A stretch of DNA of 64,000 nucleotides from CAWGJC01 sp965276665 (GTDB taxonomy: Bacteria > Pseudomonadota > Alphaproteobacteria > Acetobacterales > Acetobacteraceae): contig OZ255620.1 of assembly GCA_965276665.1 (NCBI GenBank), forward strand, positions 434,001-498,000, given 5' to 3'. Positions 19,858-27,770 of this stretch are shown here, in pieces. Position 1 is the stretch's first letter. Every line of letters begins with the position of its first letter. The notes below the pieces were generated by a model. It saw only the letters and a program-made list of their open reading frames with translations, did not search any database and was not told where the DNA came from. Both the position numbers and the translations under genes were made by a program.

Positions 19858-20689
19858 CGGTAGTGTCTCAGTTTGAATTTCGGCCTGGATGGAAAGCCGA
19901 CCTACCCCTGCACGGCTTTGCCGTAGATCGAGAACTCGCTTCCAATGAGGTTTAGGCCAAGGCGACGGGCCACAGTCTGAGACGCCAGATTGTCGAACGT
20001 TGTCGCATAGAACGGTTTAGCGTCACCGGTCCGAACCAGCTTCGCCCATGCGGCGACAACACGCGGAGCAAGCCCCTGACCGCGATAGACAGGTGATGTC
20101 TCGACCCCTGCGCAATGCGCGGCACCAGACGCTCGAACGCTTGTGCAAACGGACACCGCGCGTCCTTTCACCAGCGCGGCCATCATGGGCGATCCGCCTT
20201 CAGCATATTCGATCCATTCATCGAGGCAGGCTTTCAGTAGGTCCAGGTTGGAGGCATCGACCGCTACGCAATCTGAAATATGCGGCAGTTCATCCGGGAA
20301 ACCGTAAAGCGGCCCCGCGCGAATGGCTGTCACGGTCACGAAGGGTTCGACCAACGACAGATAGGCCGCGTAGTCCTCGGCCCATTTTCTCGGACGCCCC
20401 CGAGGAACCGCCGCTAACGTTTGAAGTCGGACCGCCACCGGATCAGGCATCGTCACATGGACGCGGCAAAGCACCGCGTCGGCCGTTCGCAAAATATGCA
20501 AGTGTGGGGCATCGCCCACCAAGCGGCCCCGTGCGTCTTGGCGGAACATCGCTCCCAGCAGTTGATCCAGTTGCTGAAGCTCCAGGCCCATGCTCACAGC
20601 CTCGTTGCGCGTGAGAGATAGCCGCTCTGGACGAGGTCACCAACGTCCGCTTTGGGGGCAAAAGCCAACTTCAGACTGAGACACTACCG
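19858..20689. mobile_element. Inner 832-bp inverted-repeat unit carrying only a GNAT gene
   Basis: Terminal inverted repeats CGGTAGTGTCTCAGTTTGAA (19858-19877) and its complement with one mismatch (20670-20689). Immediately outside both ends is the direct repeat ACTCAC (19852-19857 and 20690-20695), a 6-bp target duplication. The only gene is the minus-strand acetyltransferase at 19902-20597. No transposase is present, so this looks like a non-autonomous cargo element (mobile insertion cassette). Confidence 0.75.
19902..20597 (-). CDS. GNAT-family N-acetyltransferase, cargo of a mobile unit
   Basis: A 231-residue GNAT protein. The C-terminal half carries the acetyl-CoA-binding core: SPVYRGQGLAPRVVAAWAKL (the RGxG/A pyrophosphate loop) and the final FDNLASQTVARRLGL motif. 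The N-terminal 100 residues are less typical and may determine the acceptor. Base composition is visibly less GC-rich than flanking genes. It fills almost the entire space between inverted repeats, so it is probably a horizontally acquired cargo gene; acceptor (antibiotic, toxin, amino acid) unknown. An alternative start lies 2 codons in. Confidence 0.82.
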   Translation of the reverse strand: MSMGLELQQLDQLLGAMFRQDARGRLVGDAPHLHILRTADAVLCRVHVTMPDPVAVRLQTLAAVPRGRPRKWAEDYAAYLSLVEPFVTVTAIRAGPLYGFPDELPHISDCVAVDASNLDLLKACLDEWIEYAEGGSPMMAALVKGRAVSVCTSVRASGAAHCAGVETSPVYRGQGLAPRVVAAWAKLVRTGDAKPFYATTFDNLASQTVARRLGLNLIGSEFSIYGKAVQG

Positions 20690-20736
20690 ACTCACCAGAC
20701 CATTTTCCAAACAGCCTCTAACTACCGCCTTTTCGT

Positions 20737-22071
20737 CTAGCCGCCGGTTTCTTCGAGCCGCGCGAGGAAGGCTCGCGCCCAGCGGTCGGCGCTGTAATAG
20801 GTCACCGCGTGGTTGAGCGTCAGCCAGCGCGCATGGCGCTCCGCCGGACCCATGGTCAGCGCGGCATGCAGCGCCTCGGCGGTCTCGTCCGGGTCATAGG
20901 GATTGACCAGCAGCGCGCCTTCCATCGTCGAGGCGGCGCCGGCGAAGCGCGACAGCACGAGCGCGCCCGGATCCTGCTGCTCCTGCGCGGCGACGTATTC
21001 CTTGGCTACCAGGTTCATCCCGTCGCGCAGCGGCGTCACCAGCCCGACACGGGCGGCGCGGAAGAAGCCGGCGATGGTGTTCCGCGGCACCGCGCGGGTG
21101 ATGTAGCGGATCGGCACCCAGTCGAACTCGGCATGCTCGCCATTGATCCGCCCGGCGAGTTCGTCAAGTTCCTTGCGCAGCCGGCGGTAATGCGCGACGT
21201 CCCCGCGGCTCACCGGCGCGACCTGCATGAAGGTGACGCGGTTGCGGTGCTCGGGAAACCGTCTCAGCAACTGCGCAAAGGCGCGAAACCGCTGCGGCAG
21301 CCCCTTGGTGTAGTCGAGCCGGTCGACGCCGATGATCAGGGACCGGTCGCCCAGGCTGGCGCGCAACCGCTCCGCATCGGGCGTCCGTGCGGCGCGTTCG
21401 GCGGCGGCGGCGAAGCTCGCGGGGTCGATGCCGATCGGGAACGCCTCGGCATGGGCGTCGATGCCGTTCTCGGCGAAGTTGCGGTCGAGATTGGCCGCAT
21501 CCTCCTCGGTCTGCATGCCGATCACGTCATAGACCGCAAGCGCCCGCAGCAGCGCCTCGCCCTGCGGCAGGACCGAGAAGATCGGCGGCGGCGGAAACGG
21601 CACATGCAGGAAGAAGCCGATCCGCACCGTGACGCCGAGCCGGCGCAGCGCCTCGCCGAGGAAGAACAGGTGGTAATCATGCACCCAGATCACGTCGTCG
21701 GGACGCAGGAGCTTGACGAGCGCGGTCGCAAAGGCCTCGTTCACCGCGCGATAGGCGGCGAGCTGGTCGCGGCGGAACTCGGCGAGCTCGATGCGCGAGT
21801 GCAGGAGCGGCCAGAGCATCCCGTTCGAGAAGCCTTGGTAGAAACCCCGGTACTCCTCCTGATCGAGATCGAGCGTGGCCAGGGTCAGGGGGCCGCTGCG
21901 GATCAGGCGCGGTTCGGCGACGGTGCCGGAGACGGTGTTGCCGGACCAGCCGAACCACAGCACCTGCCGCCCGGCGATCGCTTCCTTCAGCGCGACGGCG
22001 AGGCCGCCCGCCGGATTGCCCCGCTCGCGCGGCGGCGGCGTGCGATTGGAGACGATCACCAGCCGGCCCAT
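20737..22071 (-). CDS. otsA: Trehalose-6-phosphate synthase
   Basis: A 444-residue GT20 glycosyltransferase forming trehalose 6-phosphate from UDP-glucose and glucose 6-phosphate. Motifs: LVIVSNRTPP at the N-terminus with the glycine loop NPAGGLAVAL, VIWVHDYHLFFLGEAL, FFLHVPFPPPPIFSVLP, GVDRLDYTKGLPQRFRAF and LRDGMNLVAKEYVA. All catalytic blocks are present. otsB lies immediately upstream with no intergenic base, so the two are co-translated for trehalose (osmo- or desiccation protectant) synthesis. Confidence 0.96.
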   Translation of the reverse strand: MGRLVIVSNRTPPPRERGNPAGGLAVALKEAIAGRQVLWFGWSGNTVSGTVAEPRLIRSGPLTLATLDLDQEEYRGFYQGFSNGMLWPLLHSRIELAEFRRDQLAAYRAVNEAFATALVKLLRPDDVIWVHDYHLFFLGEALRRLGVTVRIGFFLHVPFPPPPIFSVLPQGEALLRALAVYDVIGMQTEEDAANLDRNFAENGIDAHAEAFPIGIDPASFAAAAERAARTPDAERLRASLGDRSLIIGVDRLDYTKGLPQRFRAFAQLLRRFPEHRNRVTFMQVAPVSRGDVAHYRRLRKELDELAGRINGEHAEFDWVPIRYITRAVPRNTIAGFFRAARVGLVTPLRDGMNLVAKEYVAAQEQQDPGALVLSRFAGAASTMEGALLVNPYDPDETAEALHAALTMGPAERHARWLTLNHAVTYYSADRWARAFLARLEETGG

Positions 22072-22791
22072 CTACGCCTCCGTTGCTGCGGCGAGGTCGG
22101 CGAGCCAGGCGCGCACGCCCGCAGCATCCCCGAAACTCTCCGGGACGCGAAGCCCGGCGCCGCCGACCGAGCGGACCGCCGCGATCGCGTCCTCGTCGGT
22201 GACATCGTCGCCGACGAACAGCGGGCGGCGGCCCAGAAAAGGCGGCAGCGCCATCAGCTCGCGCACCGCGCTCCCCTTATCGGCGCCCCGTGGCCGGACT
22301 TCCCAGGCCATGCTCGCCGCCATTAGCTGGAACCTGCCGGCTAAGGGCGCGATCAGCGCCTCGATCGCCGTGCCGAGCGCCGGGCCGGCCTCGGGCGCCG
22401 CGCGATAATGCACCACGAAGCCGCGCGCCTTCTCCTCGACCGCCGCCCCCGGGTAGAGGGAAGCGATCGCTTCCGCCGCCTGCCGCCAGCTCTCGGGAGG
22501 CGTGGGCAGCGCGGCCCGCAGCAGCGGTCCGCCGGGCTGGTGGCGGATCACCCCGCCATGCTCTCCGGCCACCGCATAGGGAAGCGCGCCGAACAGCGCA
22601 TCCACCTGCGCGATCGGCCGCCCGGTAATGAAGCCCAGCGCGTCGCCAAGCCGGCTGCGCAGTCGGCCGAGCGTGGCGGGCAGGCCGGCCGGCACAACCA
22701 CGCTCATCGGCGTCGGCGCGAGGTCGAGCAGCGTGCCGTCGACATCGAGCAGCAGGGCGGTGTCGCGGGCGAGCGCGGCGGGCGGCCGCAT
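22072..22791 (-). CDS. otsB: Trehalose-6-phosphate phosphatase
   Basis: A 239-residue HAD-superfamily phosphatase. The nucleophile motif is LLLDVDGTLLDLAP near residues 13-26, the second motif is FITGRP, and the acidic C-terminal motif is FVGDDVTDEDAI, as in OtsB. It removes phosphate from trehalose 6-phosphate made by the adjacent OtsA. The ATG overlaps the TGA of the upstream DUF2155 gene by 1 base, supporting this start over longer alternatives. Confidence 0.93.
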   Translation of the reverse strand: MRPPAALARDTALLLDVDGTLLDLAPTPMSVVVPAGLPATLGRLRSRLGDALGFITGRPIAQVDALFGALPYAVAGEHGGVIRHQPGGPLLRAALPTPPESWRQAAEAIASLYPGAAVEEKARGFVVHYRAAPEAGPALGTAIEALIAPLAGRFQLMAASMAWEVRPRGADKGSAVRELMALPPFLGRRPLFVGDDVTDEDAIAAVRSVGGAGLRVPESFGDAAGVRAWLADLAAATEA

Positions 22792-23219
22792 CAGCGGCAG
22801 CCGGCGAGGCGGATGTCGTAGACCGGATGCTCGAAGCTCGACAGGTTGGGCTCGTCGAGCAGCATCCACCCGTGGAAGCCCGGCGCGCTCGGATGGCTGT
22901 CCAGGATGTCGACCCAGGCGGCGGCATCCGGTGCCGCATCCGGCGGCCGTACCTCGCAGCGCTGCACGGTGATGGCGAGCGACCCGTAATGCACGGTCTG
23001 CCCGACCGGCACCTGCAGCGGCATCGAGCGGGCATCGATCTTGTCGAGCGCGATCAGGGTCGCCGCACCGCGCGGCAGCCACGCCTGGCCGCCCGGTGCG
23101 GCCGGCGGGGCGGGCGGCGCGGCCGGGGCAGCGGGCGGCACGGCCGGGGCGGCAGCCGCAAAATGCGCAGGAGACATCGCGAGCGGCAGCAGGACGCACG
23201 CGACGAAACGCCGCTTCAT
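22791..23219 (-). CDS. DUF2155 domain exported protein
   Basis: A 142-residue protein with a signal peptide (MKRRFVACVLLPLAMSPAHF) and an Ala/Pro linker. The DUF2155 domain (residues about 60-142) shows IALDKIDARSMPLQVPVGQT, then VQRCEVRPP, and GWMLLDEPNLSSFEHPVYDI before the terminal Cys. DUF2155 proteins are periplasmic alphaproteobacterial proteins of unknown function, commonly near complex I accessory and Mla-type genes as here. The two conserved Cys (CEV and final GCR) may form a disulfide. Confidence 0.85.
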   Translation of the reverse strand: MKRRFVACVLLPLAMSPAHFAAAAPAVPPAAPAAPPAPPAAPGGQAWLPRGAATLIALDKIDARSMPLQVPVGQTVHYGSLAITVQRCEVRPPDAAPDAAAWVDILDSHPSAPGFHGWMLLDEPNLSSFEHPVYDIRLAGCR

Positions 23220-23608
23220 CCGGATTTGGGGCTCTCCAGCCCCTTGACGACGCCGATCAGGATGCGGCGCATCGCCTGCTCGTCGACGCCCATCAGCACC
23301 GCATCCTCGAAGGCATCGCGCACAACCTGCACGAGCTCGGCATGATTCTCGGCGAGCACCCGCAGCTTCTCGCGGCAGGCCACCGGCGTGCCGTCCGGCT
23401 GCGGCCACGTCGTTGGCGCGCTCGTTTCGGGGGGCGCGCTCATTTCGGGGGGCGCGCTCGTTTCGGGAGGCGCGCTCGTTTTCGGGGAGGGCGCTCGTTT
23501 TGGGAGGCGCGCTTTGGGGGGGTGGGAGGCGCGCTCGTTTTGGGGAGGGCGCTCATTTCGGGGGGGTGGCGGGCGCCGTGCCCGCCGACCCAGTTGCGGC
23601 GCCGCCAT
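23216..23608 (-). CDS. Pro/Ser-rich repeat protein with helical C-terminal domain
   Basis: A 130-residue protein of unknown family. Residues about 15-65 are a low-complexity repeat of the type PPETSAPPEMSA with basic variants (KRAPSPKT), encoded by a degenerate 18-bp tandem repeat. The C-terminal 60 residues (CREKLRVLAENHAELVQVV and DEQAMRRILIGVVKGLESP) are regular helices and look conserved. It overlaps the start of the DUF2155 gene by 4 bases and the 3' end of the MlaD-like gene, so it is translated within this operon. The exact start inside the repeat-rich part is uncertain. Confidence 0.6.
   Translation of the reverse strand: MAAPQLGRRARRPPPPRNERPPQNERASHPPKARLPKRAPSPKTSAPPETSAPPEMSAPPETSAPTTWPQPDGTPVACREKLRVLAENHAELVQVVRDAFEDAVLMGVDEQAMRRILIGVVKGLESPKSG
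23410..23570. repeat. Degenerate about 18-bp coding tandem repeat
   Basis: Successive units of the type GCGCTCGTTTCGGGGGGC occur about eight times with small length changes (runs of 4 to 8 G). On the minus strand they encode the Pro/Ser-rich part of the neighbouring protein. Poly-G length variation would shift the reading frame. Confidence 0.8.
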
Positions 23609-24104
23609 CGCCCGGTGCGGCGCTGTTACCGCCCTGGCCGGCCTTTACCGCATTCACCATGTCGGTGACGCTGAAGATGAACTTGCCGAGCAGAGCCTCT
23701 AGGCTGACCGAGGATTGCGTGATGGTCATGGTGCCGCCATCCGCCAGCATCTGCTCGTCGCCGCCGGGCACCAGGGCGAGATACTTGCCTCCCAGCAATC
23801 CCTCGCTGGTGATCTCGGCGCTGCTGTCCTTCGGCAAATGGATGTCGCGCGACACGGTGAAGCGGACCGCGGCGAGATAGGTCTTCGGGTTGATGCTTTC
23901 GGCCACGATGCTGCCGATCTTCACGCCGGCCATCCGCACATCCGATCCCACCGGCATGCCGTCGATCCGGTCGAAGCTCGCATTCAGCGTGTAGCCGCCA
24001 ACCGTGCTGCGGCCGGAATTGTCGAAGGCGTAGGCGACGAAGCCGGCGGCGACGAGCAGCACCACCGCCCCGGCGGCGACTTCCGCGACATTGCGACGCG
24101 CCAC
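23553..24104 (-). CDS. mlaD: MlaD-family lipid-transport substrate-binding protein
   Basis: A 183-residue MlaD/MCE-domain protein of the phospholipid transport system. One N-terminal membrane anchor (VAAGAVVLLVAAGFVAYAF) precedes the MCE domain with YTLNASFDRIDGMPVGSDVR, MAGVKIGSI and SEGLLGGKYLALVPGG. The C-terminus is Ala/Gly/Pro-rich. A GTG start (24102-24104) one base after the upstream stop is the only start compatible with the family length. MlaEFB components are not in the window. Confidence 0.9.
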   Translation of the reverse strand: MARRNVAEVAAGAVVLLVAAGFVAYAFDNSGRSTVGGYTLNASFDRIDGMPVGSDVRMAGVKIGSIVAESINPKTYLAAVRFTVSRDIHLPKDSSAEITSEGLLGGKYLALVPGGDEQMLADGGTMTITQSSVSLEALLGKFIFSVTDMVNAVKAGQGGNSAAPGDGGAATGSAGTAPATPPK

Positions 24105-24105
24105 G

Positions 24106-24483
24106 CTATTCGCCCGGCGTCCAGGCTTCGTAATCGCCGGTGGCGGCGGCGCGGTTGCCGCCGCGGTAATCATGGCCCGGCGGCCGGTAACCGGAGGGCG
24201 TGCCGGTCGCATTCGCCTCGTGCGGCTTCTGCCAGGCGCGGCGGCCGGTATCGGGCAGCGGCGCCTCGGTGGTGTAGTGTAGCCAGGAATGCCATTCAGC
24301 GGGGACGGCGCTCGCCTCGGGCAGGCCGGCATAGAGCACCCAGCGGCGCTCGCGCTGCCCGGCGGCCACCCGCTTCGCGACATAATAACGGTTGCCGACC
24401 GCATCACGCCCGACGACGCGGCCATGCATCCAGGTGAACAGGCGTGTGCCGATTGTCATCCTGTTCATATACGCATCCGCCAC
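24106..24483 (-). CDS. NADH:ubiquinone oxidoreductase accessory subunit, NDUFA12 type
   Basis: A 125-residue soluble protein of the NDUFA12/B17.2 family, an accessory subunit of respiratory complex I in alphaproteobacteria and mitochondria. It shows TIGTRLFTWMHGRVVGRDAV, GNRYYVAKR, the RRWVLYAGLPEASAVPAEWH core and WLHYTTEAPLP, with a Gly/Pro-rich tail. Starts at 24483, 24468 or 24459 are possible; homology begins at the last. Its stop is followed one base later by the MlaD start, a linkage common in this class. Confidence 0.92.
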   Translation of the reverse strand: MADAYMNRMTIGTRLFTWMHGRVVGRDAVGNRYYVAKRVAAGQRERRWVLYAGLPEASAVPAEWHSWLHYTTEAPLPDTGRRAWQKPHEANATGTPSGYRPPGHDYRGGNRAAATGDYEAWTPGE

Positions 24484-24572
24484 GCGGAGGTAAATCGCGC
24501 CGACACCGAGATGCTACGCCACTGCATTTTGTGGGGTTCCCGAGCGGCATGCACTGTCGCTAGACTCGTGCC

Positions 24573-26054
24573 ATGAGAACAAGCCGGATCTGGCATGGCG
24601 TGCGAATGCGCGAGACCGCGGCGGCGGCGGAGCCGGAGCAGCCGACCCGGCTGGTCACCCTTCCCGCCTCCTGGGACGAAGCGGCGGCGGCGGGTCTGGC
24701 GGCGCTCGCACTCGGCACCGGCGCGGTCCGGCTGGCGGATGCGGCGAATGGCTGGATCGCGCCGCTCGCCGCCCGCGCCGCGGAATCCGGCCTGGCCTGT
24801 CCGCTATCCGATCGGTTGAACGCGGCTCTCCTGCAGCGCCGCGCCGCGCCGTTCGCGCCGCTCTGGCACGGCGCATCCGCCTCGCCCGGCTTCGTGCTGA
24901 ATCTTGCCGCGTTCCACGACCCGGTCACCGGCTTCGATGCCGAGGCGTTCGGCGAGGCGATCGAGACCATCGTGATCGCCCTCTCTCTCGTGCCGACGCG
25001 GGAGGCGAGGCTGATCGCGATCGCCGATCTCGCCGGGCTGCTCGCCTCGCTGGGACTCGCCTATGACAGCGATGCCGGCCGGGATGCCGCTGCCTGCGTC
25101 GCCGCGCTGCTGCGCGGCCGTGTCGATGCAGCGCTCGGCGGCAGCGTCGCAGCGTGGCCGGCGCCCCCGCCGGATTGCGCGATGCCGGATCTCGTGGCGC
25201 TCGCGGGCGCCGCGCGTGCGGCGGCGCTGGAGGCGCGGCAATTGCCGCTCGAACCCGCGAACCCGGGGATCGCGCTCGCGATCCTGCCGCCCGGCCCGGT
25301 GGAGGCGCTGCTGGGCATCGAGACGGGCGGCATCGCGCCGGCATTCTCGCCGCTCGCCCCGGATGGCGGGCTCACCCGGACGGCCCGCGCCTTCCTCGCC
25401 GCCAAGGGGATCAGCGCAGAGGCGGCGCTCGCGGCCGAGCTCGCCGGCGAGCACTTGCTGCAGCCGGCGGAATTCGCCGCCCATGCCGCCATGCACGCGG
25501 CCGTCGTCCCGTTCGTTCAGCACGCCGCCGCGCCACCCAGGGAGCAGGCGCCCCGCCCGCGCACGCTGCGCCGGGGCTTGCCCGCGCGGCGCAGCGGTTA
25601 CGCGCAGAATGCGGTGATCGGCGGCCATCGGCTTTACCTGCGCACCGGCGAGTACGACGACGGCAGGCTCGGCGAGATCGGCATCGCCCTGCCGCGCGAG
25701 GGAGCCGCGTTCCGCGCCCTGATGGAGCATTTCGCCGAGGCGGTGAGCCTCGGGCTGCAGCATGGCGTGCCGCTCACCGCCTTCGTGGAAAGCTTCGTGC
25801 ACACGCGCTTCGGGCCTGCCGGCCTGGTGGAAGGCGACCCGGCGGTCGCGCGCGCCACCTCGATGCTCGATTACGTGTTCCGCCATCTCTCGGCGAGCTA
25901 TCTCGGGCGCCGTCTTCCCGAGCCTGAGGAGGATGCCGTCGAGCCGCGCCGCGACACCGATCCGCTCCTTCCCCTGGACCTGCCGGAGAGCGGCCGGCAG
26001 GATCAGGCCTCGCCGCGCGCGCGCCGCGCGGCGCTTCGTATCGTCAGGGGGTAG
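24573..26054 (+). CDS. Degenerate class II ribonucleotide reductase (NrdJ) relative, TSCPD type
   Basis: A 493-residue protein. Residues about 345-450 match the C-terminal part of adenosylcobalamin-dependent ribonucleotide reductase: HRLYLRTGEYDDGRLGEIGI, EGAAFRALMEHFAEAVSLGL, HTRFGPAGLVEGDPAVARAT and MLDYVFRHLSASYLG. Around residue 230-260, PPGPVEALLGIETGGIAP resembles the APTGT loop of the catalytic barrel, but the catalytic Cys residues and effector-binding part of the ten-stranded barrel are not recognisable, and the protein is less than half the usual NrdJ length (about 1,200). It probably lacks reductase activity. It precedes RidA by 4 bases in one operon. Confidence 0.75.
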   Translation: MRTSRIWHGVRMRETAAAAEPEQPTRLVTLPASWDEAAAAGLAALALGTGAVRLADAANGWIAPLAARAAESGLACPLSDRLNAALLQRRAAPFAPLWHGASASPGFVLNLAAFHDPVTGFDAEAFGEAIETIVIALSLVPTREARLIAIADLAGLLASLGLAYDSDAGRDAAACVAALLRGRVDAALGGSVAAWPAPPPDCAMPDLVALAGAARAAALEARQLPLEPANPGIALAILPPGPVEALLGIETGGIAPAFSPLAPDGGLTRTARAFLAAKGISAEAALAAELAGEHLLQPAEFAAHAAMHAAVVPFVQHAAAPPREQAPRPRTLRRGLPARRSGYAQNAVIGGHRLYLRTGEYDDGRLGEIGIALPREGAAFRALMEHFAEAVSLGLQHGVPLTAFVESFVHTRFGPAGLVEGDPAVARATSMLDYVFRHLSASYLGRRLPEPEEDAVEPRRDTDPLLPLDLPESGRQDQASPRARRAALRIVRG

Positions 26055-26058
26055 CGGC

Positions 26059-26526
26059 ATGGCAGGAAAGATCGAGGCGAAGCTGGCGGAGCTCGGGATC
26101 ATATTGCCGACGCCGATGGCGCCGATGGCGAACTACATCCCGTTCCAGGTCACCGGCTCGCTCGTGGTGGTGTCGGGGCAGGTTCCGGCCAAGGACGGCA
26201 AGATCGCGGTCACCGGAAAGGTCGGCGGCGGGCTCTCCGTCGAGCAGGGCGCGGAGGCGGCGCGGCTTTGCCTCGTCAATGTCATCGCCCAGCTCAAGGT
26301 CGCCTGCGGTGGCGATCTCGATCGCGTGAAGAAGGTAATTCGCCTCGGCGGGTTCATTTCCTCCCCTGCCGAGTTCACATCCCATGCGTTGGTGATGAAC
26401 GGTGCGTCGGATCTCGCCGTTGCGATATTCGGGGATGCCGGGCGTCACGCCCGCACCACGACCGGCGTGCCGGCCCTGCCGGGTGATGCGGCGGTCGAGG
26501 TCGAGGGCATGTTCGAGATCGCCTGA
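26059..26526 (+). CDS. RidA/YjgF-family protein
   Basis: A 155-residue RidA-like protein. It shows the family fold signature VVVSGQVPAKDGKIAVTGKV, then EAARLCLVNVIAQLKVACGG, VIRLGGFISSPAEFTSHALV and AVEVEGMFEIA at the end. The longer form with GGFISS belongs to the YjgH/TdcF-like subgroup. RidA proper deaminates reactive enamine/imine intermediates; this subgroup is less well characterised. It is the middle gene of a three-gene run between the NrdJ relative and the FemAB-like gene. Confidence 0.9.
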   Translation: MAGKIEAKLAELGIILPTPMAPMANYIPFQVTGSLVVVSGQVPAKDGKIAVTGKVGGGLSVEQGAEAARLCLVNVIAQLKVACGGDLDRVKKVIRLGGFISSPAEFTSHALVMNGASDLAVAIFGDAGRHARTTTGVPALPGDAAVEVEGMFEIA

Positions 26527-26542
26527 GCCGCCTCGGAGGCAG

Positions 26543-27703
26543 ATGGACGACAAGCCGACCGCGCTCACCATGACCCTCCACCGCGCGATCGCCGAGATCG
26601 CGCCGGCGGCGTGGGATGCCTGCGCGGGCGAGGACAATCCCTTCGTCAGCCATGCCTTCCTCTCGGCGCTCGAAGATAGCGGCTCGGCCGGCTCGCGCAC
26701 CGGCTGGCTACCGCAGCACGCGGCGCTCCGCGACGCGGAAGACACGCTGGTCGCGGCCGTACCGATGTATGCGAAATCGCACAGCTACGGTGAATACGTG
26801 TTCGACCATGGATGGGCGCATGCCTTCGAGCGGGCGGGCGGCGACTACTATCCGAAACTGCAGGCGGCGGTGCCGTTCAGCCCGGTGCCCGGCCCGCGCC
26901 TGCTCCGGCATCCCGGCAGCGCAATTCCGCCCGAGGCGATCGGCGACGCGCTGCAGCAGGCTTGCGAGAGCCTCGACCTGTCCTCCGTCCATGTCACCTT
27001 CTGCCAGGAAGACGAATGGGACGGGCTCGGCGCGCGCGGCTGGCTGCGCCGCATCGGCATGCAATATCATTGGGAGAATGCAGGCTACGGCAGTTTCGAG
27101 GATTTTCTGGGCGCGCTCGCCTCCCGCAAGCGCAAGGTTCTACGACGCGAGCGACGGGACGCCAACGCCGCCGGCCTCGTCTTCCGCACCTTGCGGGGCA
27201 ATGCGATCACGCAGCGGGAGTGGGACGCGTTCTATCGCTTCTACACCGCGACCGTGGACCGGAAATGGGGCTCCGCCTATCTGACGAAGCGCTTCTTCCC
27301 GATGCTCTCGGAACGGCTCGGCGATCGCGTGGTGCTGATGCTGGCGGAGCATAACGGCACGCTGGTCGCCGGCGCGCTCAACCTGATGGGATCGGACACG
27401 CTGTACGGGCGCAATTGGGGCTGCCGCGGCGAATGGCCGTTCCTGCATTTCGAGCTCTGCTATTACCGCGCCATCGATTTCGCGATCGAGACCGGGCTGC
27501 AGCGGGTCGAGGCCGGCGCACAGGGCAAGCACAAGATCCAGCGCGGCTATCTCCCACAAAAGACCTATTCGGCCCATTGGATCGCCCATCCGGGCCTCCG
27601 CCGCGCGGTCGCCGGCTTCGTCGAGGAAGAGCGTGGAGAGATCGTGCGGGAAATGGAAGCGCTCGGCGAGTATTCGCCGTTCCGCCGCAACGGCGAGGAA
27701 TAA
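26543..27703 (+). CDS. FemAB-like GNAT-fold protein (DUF482)
   Basis: A 386-residue protein of the FemAB_like/DUF482 group, which has two GNAT-like folds. Characteristic parts are NPFVSHAFLSALEDSGSAG, YGEYVFDHGWAHAFERAGGD, YGSFEDFLGALASRKRKVLR and GAQGKHKIQRGYLPQKTYSA. Members are thought to transfer acyl or aminoacyl groups, possibly in cell-envelope synthesis. The start follows CGGAGG by 5 bases. It is common in alphaproteobacteria; the substrate is unknown. Confidence 0.88.
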   Translation: MDDKPTALTMTLHRAIAEIAPAAWDACAGEDNPFVSHAFLSALEDSGSAGSRTGWLPQHAALRDAEDTLVAAVPMYAKSHSYGEYVFDHGWAHAFERAGGDYYPKLQAAVPFSPVPGPRLLRHPGSAIPPEAIGDALQQACESLDLSSVHVTFCQEDEWDGLGARGWLRRIGMQYHWENAGYGSFEDFLGALASRKRKVLRRERRDANAAGLVFRTLRGNAITQREWDAFYRFYTATVDRKWGSAYLTKRFFPMLSERLGDRVVLMLAEHNGTLVAGALNLMGSDTLYGRNWGCRGEWPFLHFELCYYRAIDFAIETGLQRVEAGAQGKHKIQRGYLPQKTYSAHWIAHPGLRRAVAGFVEEERGEIVREMEALGEYSPFRRNGEE

Positions 27704-27731
27704 AAAAGCCCGGTGCCCTCGCGAGCACCGG
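27702..27731 (-). terminator. Intrinsic terminator of rpoH
   Basis: Read on the minus strand, CCGGTGC-loop-GCACCGG (27710-27731, 7-bp stem, 8-base loop) is followed by GGGCTTTTTTA. It lies 39 bases beyond the rpoH stop and just after the convergent FemAB-like stop. Confidence 0.85.
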
Positions 27732-27770
27732 ACCCCGGATCAGCGCATGAGCGCCTGACATGAAAGAGAA

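Larger units (their letters stand above)
19740..20718. mobile_element. Outer IS5/IS1031-like MITE inserted at the nusG stop codon
   Basis: The ends are imperfect inverted repeats: GAGCCTGTTGGAAATG at 19740 and the complement of GAGGCTGTTTGGAAAATG ending at 20718, with similarity continuing through GTCTGG. Both ends are directly flanked by TAA, a 3-bp TNA duplication typical of the IS1031 group of IS5 elements; the left copy is the nusG stop codon. Without the inner element at 19858-20689 the MITE would be only about 140 bp, and it has no transposase. Confidence 0.7.
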
